In this document: piece after piece, positions 6,888 through 7,709 of the stretch
How the letters are laid out: the number at the start of each line of letters is the position of its first letter
Position numbering within the stretch: the stretch's first letter is position 1
Assembly: GCA_030549955.1 (NCBI GenBank)
Contig: JAUQQI010000163.1
Span: 1-7,709 of the forward strand
DNA: 7,709 nucleotides
Direction of reading: 5' to 3'
Source: Chloroflexota bacterium
Lineage (GTDB): Bacteria; Chloroflexota; Dehalococcoidia; JAUQQI01
Notes under the pieces: generated by a model
What the model was told of the DNA's origin: nothing
Databases searched by the model: none
What the model saw: only the letters and a program-made list of their open reading frames with translations
Made by a program: the position numbers and the translations under genes

Positions 6888-7709
6888 ATGGAAACCCTGA
6901 CCCCGAGAGAGATTGTCCGGCAGCTTGATAAATATATAGTTGGCCAGGAGGCGGCCAAAAAGGCGGTTGCCATTGCCCTGCGCAACCGGTACCGCCGCCG
7001 GATGCTCCCCCCTGAGCTTGCCCGCGACGTTTTGCCCAAGAATATCCTCATGATCGGTCCGACCGGCGTCGGCAAGACCGAGATTGCGCGGCAGGTGGCC
7101 CGCCTCATCGGGGCCCCCTTTGTAAAAGTTGAGGCAACCCGGTTTACCGAGGTCGGCTATGTCGGCCGCGACGTCGAGTCGATAATCCACGAACTCGTTG
7201 ACGTCAGTGTTGGGATGGTTTACGAGGAGCGGCTCCGGGAGGTCCAGGCCAGGGCCGAATCCCTGGCGAACGAGCGGCTGGTCAATTACATTTACCAGCA
7301 GCTTATCTCGAGCCCGAAGCGGGCCCGGGCAAAGGGGAGGCTCCGGACCCAGTCCCTTCCGCTGGACCTGTTCGACGACCTGGAGGTCTTCAAGTCCGAT
7401 AAGGCCCGGATGCGGGCCGTGCGCAAGCAGGTGGCCGACCTGGTCAAGGCCCGGGCCCTGGATGACCATATCATCGAAATCGAGGTCGGCGACTACGACC
7501 GCTACAACCTGGAATTCGGGCCCGGGGTTTCGGTCGACGACCTGCGGGAGTCCTTTGCCGACTTCATCGAGCAGTACGAGGATTACAGCCGCAGGCGCCG
7601 GGCCGAGTTGGCGGCGTCGGCCGACCCGTGGGACGCCCGAACGCTCGAGTGGTCGATCCCCTCCCCGGTGCCCGAGTACAACTTCGCCGAGATCCCCGAG
7701 GTGCACGCC
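6888..7709 (+). CDS. hslU: ATPase subunit of HslUV protease (ClpY), partial, with chimeric 3' end
   Basis: HslU is the AAA+ unfoldase that feeds proteins to the HslV peptidase in the cytosol. The 274 codons here begin [20 protein letters not shown], the standard HslU N terminus. They include ALRNRYRRR (30-38), [19 protein letters not shown] with Walker A GPTGVGKT (57-64), [19 protein letters not shown] with the pore motif GYVG (90-93), and then the I domain from about residue 110. [12 protein letters not shown] (189-200) and the stretch to about residue 235 still fit the I domain. From about residue 239 the frame continues as a cytochrome oxidase subunit I-like segment instead of the expected (R/K)-rich helix, Walker B (FIDEID) and second half. 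The ATG at 6888 matches the family N terminus; a GTG at 6873 would add five residues. There is no strong ribosome site. hslV, usually just upstream, is absent; yjbQ takes that place. Confidence 0.9.
   Translation, partial: METLTPREIVRQLDKYIVGQEAAKKAVAIALRNRYRRRMLPPELARDVLPKNILMIGPTGVGKTEIARQVARLIGAPFVKVEATRFTEVGYVGRDVESIIHELVDVSVGMVYEERLREVQARAESLANERLVNYIYQQLISSPKRARAKGRLRTQSLPLDLFDDLEVFKSDKARMRAVRKQVADLVKARALDDHIIEIEVGDYDRYNLEFGPGVSVDDLRESFADFIEQYEDYSRRRRAELAASADPWDARTLEWSIPSPVPEYNFAEIPEVHA
7602..7709 (+). other. Cytochrome c oxidase subunit I-like (CtaD) segment joined in frame to hslU
   Basis: The last 36 codons read as a fragment of the heme-copper oxidase subunit I. The run [14 protein letters not shown] (247-260 of the hslU frame) followed by PEYNFAEIP (262-270) is a well-known conserved stretch just after the last core transmembrane helix of CtaD-type subunits. 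HslU proteins have no such motif. The exact junction is uncertain, but the arginine run at 7590-7601 is the likely edge, since HslU also has a basic run there. Thirty-two of the last 33 codons end in G or C, slightly more than in the codons before it. It is either a contig-end misjoin or a genuine in-frame rearrangement. Confidence 0.75.

Noticed and set aside
5772..7706. A 644-codon open frame on the minus strand crossing the transporter, yjbQ and hslU
   Set aside because: It spans three real plus-strand genes and two intergenic gaps, has a composition typical of antisense frames, and shows no family motif.

Overview
The window is a GC-rich bacterial chromosomal fragment, probably a short contig because both ends cut through genes. 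It is densely coded, with strong GGAGG-type ribosome binding sites on some genes. It carries ClpB, HslU (ClpY), a KimA-type potassium transporter and a bacterial eRF1-like release-factor homologue. The mix suits a Gram-positive-type or deep-branching, possibly thermophilic lineage. The phylum cannot be fixed from the sequence alone.

The layout is divergent around an intergenic region of about 100 bp at 4223-4322. To the left, on the minus strand, are a class III (CaiB/BaiF) CoA-transferase, the full-length disaggregase ClpB, and 30 bp further on the N-terminal 101 residues of a baeRF/Vms1-like protein that runs off the left edge. To the right, on the plus strand, are a KimA/YdaO-family potassium transporter, a translationally coupled YjbQ-family protein, and hslU, which runs off the right edge. 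No stretch longer than 300 bp lacks a gene.

Functionally, the left block pairs protein disaggregation (ClpB) with a protein whose relatives release or hydrolyse peptidyl-tRNA on ribosomes, so a shared protein-quality-control role is plausible. The right block combines potassium homeostasis, a small metabolic enzyme, and the ATPase of the HslUV protease. hslV is not next to hslU inside the window.

The most unusual feature is the right end. The hslU reading frame is normal through the Walker A and GYVG pore motifs and well into the I domain. After an arginine run near 7590-7601 it continues in frame into a sequence that matches the conserved segment after the last core helix of cytochrome c oxidase subunit I. 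This looks like a chimeric join, either an assembly artefact at the contig end or a real rearrangement. The rest of the window is recognisable housekeeping and accessory metabolism. I see no CRISPR array, mobile element, tRNA or rRNA.
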